Below, piece by piece: positions 63,564 to 64,000 of a stretch of DNA of 64,000 nucleotides; position 1 is the stretch's first letter; each line of letters starts with the position of its first letter. This DNA comes from Mucilaginibacter rivuli (GTDB lineage: Bacteria > Bacteroidota > Bacteroidia > Sphingobacteriales > Sphingobacteriaceae): the NCBI RefSeq assembly GCF_019391655.1, contig NZ_JAHXPQ010000003.1:186001-250000 (forward strand), written 5' to 3'. The translations under genes were made by a program, and so were the position numbers. The notes beneath the pieces are model-generated. The model searched no databases and was not told where the DNA came from. It was given only the letters and a program-made list of their open reading frames with translations.

Positions 63564-64000
63564 ATGATCGCAGATATATTCCCTATTGTAACTTCCGTTA
63601 TTAAAACCAGGCGAACTACCAAACCGCCCGAAATGAATGGTAAAAAGATAAGTGACCAGCAAGTAAGCTCACTGTTAGAACTTGCCGACTGGGCGCCTAC
63701 ACATGCCAATACTGAGCCCTGGCGTTTTGTTGTTTATAGCGACCCGCAGATTTTTTGCCACCAACATGCCGAGTTGTACAAAGCCAATACCCCTGCCGAT
63801 AAATTTATGCAGCTTACTTACGATAAACTTTATTACATGGGCGACAAGGCTTCGCATGTTATCATTGCCATTATGAAACGTGGCGATTTGCCTAAGATAC
63901 CTGTTATCGAAGAAATATCGGCCACAGCATGTGCCATGCAAAACATTTTGCTTGGTGCCACAGCAGCAGGCATAGCATCGTACTGGGGCACGGGCGGCAT
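63564..64000 (+). CDS. Nitroreductase-family protein (5' part)
   Basis: 145 codons from ATG 63564 to the window edge. FMN-binding start RRTTKPPEMNGKKISDQQ, LLELADWAPTHANTEPWRFVV, and later SATACAMQNILLGATAAGIASYWGTGG are typical of NAD(P)H-dependent nitroreductases. Substrate unknown; the C-terminal ~50 residues lie outside. Confidence 0.9.
   Translation, partial: MIADIFPIVTSVIKTRRTTKPPEMNGKKISDQQVSSLLELADWAPTHANTEPWRFVVYSDPQIFCHQHAELYKANTPADKFMQLTYDKLYYMGDKASHVIIAIMKRGDLPKIPVIEEISATACAMQNILLGATAAGIASYWGTGG

Noticed and set aside
1..64000. rRNA, tRNA, integrase, IS transposase or prophage genes
   Set aside because: Looked for along the window and not seen; the only mobile-like signals are the DUF559 cassette, palindromic repeats and the carboxylase-end duplication.

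Overview
The window is a dense chromosomal stretch from a member of the Bacteroidota, most likely a Sphingobacteriaceae relative such as Mucilaginibacter or Pedobacter (inference). Evidence for this is the GldK/GldN-type type IX secretion genes, a TonB receptor with a carboxypeptidase-like N-terminal domain, DUF2723 and DUF1573 proteins, an N-succinylornithine-type transcarbamylase, -7 promoter elements of the form TAnnTTTG, and A/T-rich rather than Shine-Dalgarno-rich leaders. I see no rRNA, tRNA, CRISPR array, prophage or intact insertion sequence.

Layout. 1-6.4 kb: 3' end of engB, a DUF559 endonuclease gene bounded by inverted repeats, a UbiA prenyltransferase, an outer-membrane protein, a large DUF2723 membrane glycosyltransferase-like protein and tatA. 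6.4-12.7 kb: a non-coding stretch with a 16-bp perfect palindrome, an ammonium transporter, a DUF3298-like protein, a fatty-acid desaturase and a histidine kinase/response regulator pair. 13.3-16.6 kb: outer-membrane protein, GldK-like lipoprotein and GldN-like protein, with no gldL or gldM between them. 16.7-23.3 kb: an arginine operon (GNAT, argG, cupin, argC, argD, argF') preceded by a short Arg-rich leader ORF, then paiB. 23.3-33.7 kb: NlpC peptidase, ferritin, ferredoxin, LuxC-type acyl-CoA reductase, TlpA-like protein, ftsE, grpE, dnaJ, YdeI-like protein, TrmH methylase, galK and a YciI protein. 33.7-46.7 kb: a TPR protein followed by a second copy of a carboxylase 3' end, the carboxylase itself, small envelope proteins, a GH5 mannanase, trxB, a TonB receptor with a His-rich partner, dinB and gltA. 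46.9-64 kb: a four-PAS hybrid kinase, a Fic gene split by an in-frame amber codon, a MacB-like permease, small proteins, a dipeptidase, DUF1573, a fused E1 alpha/beta ketoacid dehydrogenase, a second two-component system followed by a stress protein and a bestrophin channel, and the start of a nitroreductase.

Most of the window is housekeeping. The unusual material is at the edges of genes: (i) a DUF559 gene whose own 3' end is made of one of its flanking inverted repeats; (ii) a 41-codon ORF with an Arg-Arg-Arg run between a promoter and the arginine operon, overlapping mutually neighbouring RNA stems; (iii) an 18-codon displaced remnant of a carboxylase C-terminus on the far side of a TPR gene, the kind of scar left by gene-end exchange; (iv) four copies of a dispersed palindromic repeat beginning CGTCATTGCGAGG; (v) a valine in the specificity position of the transcarbamylase, which predicts a succinylated arginine pathway; and (vi) tandem 11-bp repeats between a two-component system and the genes it probably controls.
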